DNA of 64,000 nucleotides from Pseudomonas kilonensis (GTDB lineage: Bacteria > Pseudomonadota > Gammaproteobacteria > Pseudomonadales > Pseudomonadaceae): assembly GCF_001269885.1 (NCBI RefSeq), contig NZ_LHVH01000004.1:1-64000 (forward strand), written 5' to 3'. Positions 63,845 to 64,000 of the stretch are shown piece after piece; position 1 is the first letter of the stretch, and every line of letters starts with the position of its first letter. The position numbers and the translations under genes are program-made. The notes beneath the pieces were generated by a model. That model was given only the letters and a program-made list of their open reading frames with translations. It did not search any database and was not told the origin of the DNA.

Positions 63845-64000
63845 TTGGCTGCACCTTTCCCTGTCCTCAGGTCCTTGCGCTGGCTGTGTTCGGCATTGTT
63901 GCTGGCCGGCCTGATGCTGGGTGGCTTGCAGGCTGACTGGGACTTTGCGCAGATCAGCCGACGGGCGCAAGCGTTATATGGTCCCTTGGGCGAAGGTCAG
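63845..64000 (+). CDS. lapG: LapG, periplasmic cysteine protease for LapA, 5' part
   Basis: The window holds the first 52 codons: a signal sequence (LRWLCSALLLAGLMLGGLQA) followed by DWDFAQISRRAQALYGPLG, the characteristic start of mature LapG (transglutaminase-like Cys protease). LapG cuts the N-terminus of LapA-type adhesins at low c-di-GMP. The start codon is uncertain; TTG at 63845 is in frame, and no upstream ATG is in frame. The active-site Cys lies outside the window. Confidence 0.82.
   Translation, partial: MAAPFPVLRSLRWLCSALLLAGLMLGGLQADWDFAQISRRAQALYGPLGEGQ

Overview
The window is chromosomal DNA from a Pseudomonas, most likely of the P. fluorescens complex. The evidence is the dense set of Pseudomonas REP palindromes (core like GTGGGAGCAAGCTTGCTCGC), the pgaABCD, oscA-sbp-cysTWA, mgo/pvf and lapG loci, and a coding GC content near 60-64% outside one clearly AT-richer segment (about 21.4-28.8 kb).

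Layout. (1) 1-430: the tail of an rRNA operon with two identical tandem 5S genes, each with its own terminator. (2) 0.5-9.5 kb: a small membrane protein, a YdgA/DUF945 protein, and the pgaABCD operon for export, deacetylation and synthesis of poly-beta-1,6-GlcNAc. (3) 9.5-19.7 kb: a Rieske-FAD oxidoreductase, a PEBP-like protein, an MHS-type transporter, an internally deleted LysR remnant, a CsgG/DUF4810/DUF799 lipoprotein triad with a divergent lipoprotein, and a vWA lipoprotein followed by an ECF sigma factor with a probable anti-sigma partner. (4) 19.8-21.4 kb: two AidA/PixA-family genes and the 3' end of an IS5-type transposase. (5) 21.6-30.7 kb: a foreign island. It carries a six-gene minus-strand operon (HMGL-like aldolase/synthase, alpha/beta-hydrolase-like protein, a dehydrogenase-CinA fusion, RraA-like, DUF6282 and a Bcr/CflA exporter), then a DUF1330/LysR divergent pair. 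It ends in a truncated tyrosine integrase next to tRNA-Arg(CCG). (6) 31.0-39.9 kb: gabDT, an HDOD response regulator, a PAS-GGDEF cyclase, a delta-9-type desaturase and a PAS-GGDEF-EAL protein. (7) 39.9-41.3 kb: repeat-rich DNA with an exact 88-bp-period tandem array, a DUF6124 gene and a candidate structured leader RNA. (8) 41.4-45.6 kb: oscA-sbp-cysTWA, sulfate uptake. (9) 45.9-49.9 kb: a three-gene dehydrogenase operon (a monohaem protein, a gamma-like small subunit, and a GMC flavoprotein with a [3Fe-4S]-type Cys motif and a LecA-like C-terminal domain). (10) 50.1-56.3 kb: an Mpo1-like protein, a Crp/Fnr regulator, an AraC regulator divergent from a desaturase, a TonB-receptor remnant and a chemoreceptor. 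(11) 56.5-62.3 kb: the mgoBCAD (pvfABCD) operon for a diazeniumdiolate/pyrazine N-oxide-type signal, with a REP doublet embedded in frame in mgoA. (12) 62.9-64 kb: a GntR regulator and the 5' end of lapG.

How it fits together. Several loci bear on surface life and signalling: the PNAG exopolysaccharide (pga), two c-di-GMP enzymes, the LapG adhesin protease, the mgo signal and a chemoreceptor. The most likely undescribed system is the island operon at 21.6-28.5 kb. Its enzyme set suggests a small carboxylic-acid pathway with its own exporter, and its third gene fuses a beta-decarboxylating dehydrogenase to a CinA-like module. The second unusual item is the GMC dehydrogenase with a lectin-like tail. 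No database search was possible, so family assignments rest on motifs and remembered family features.
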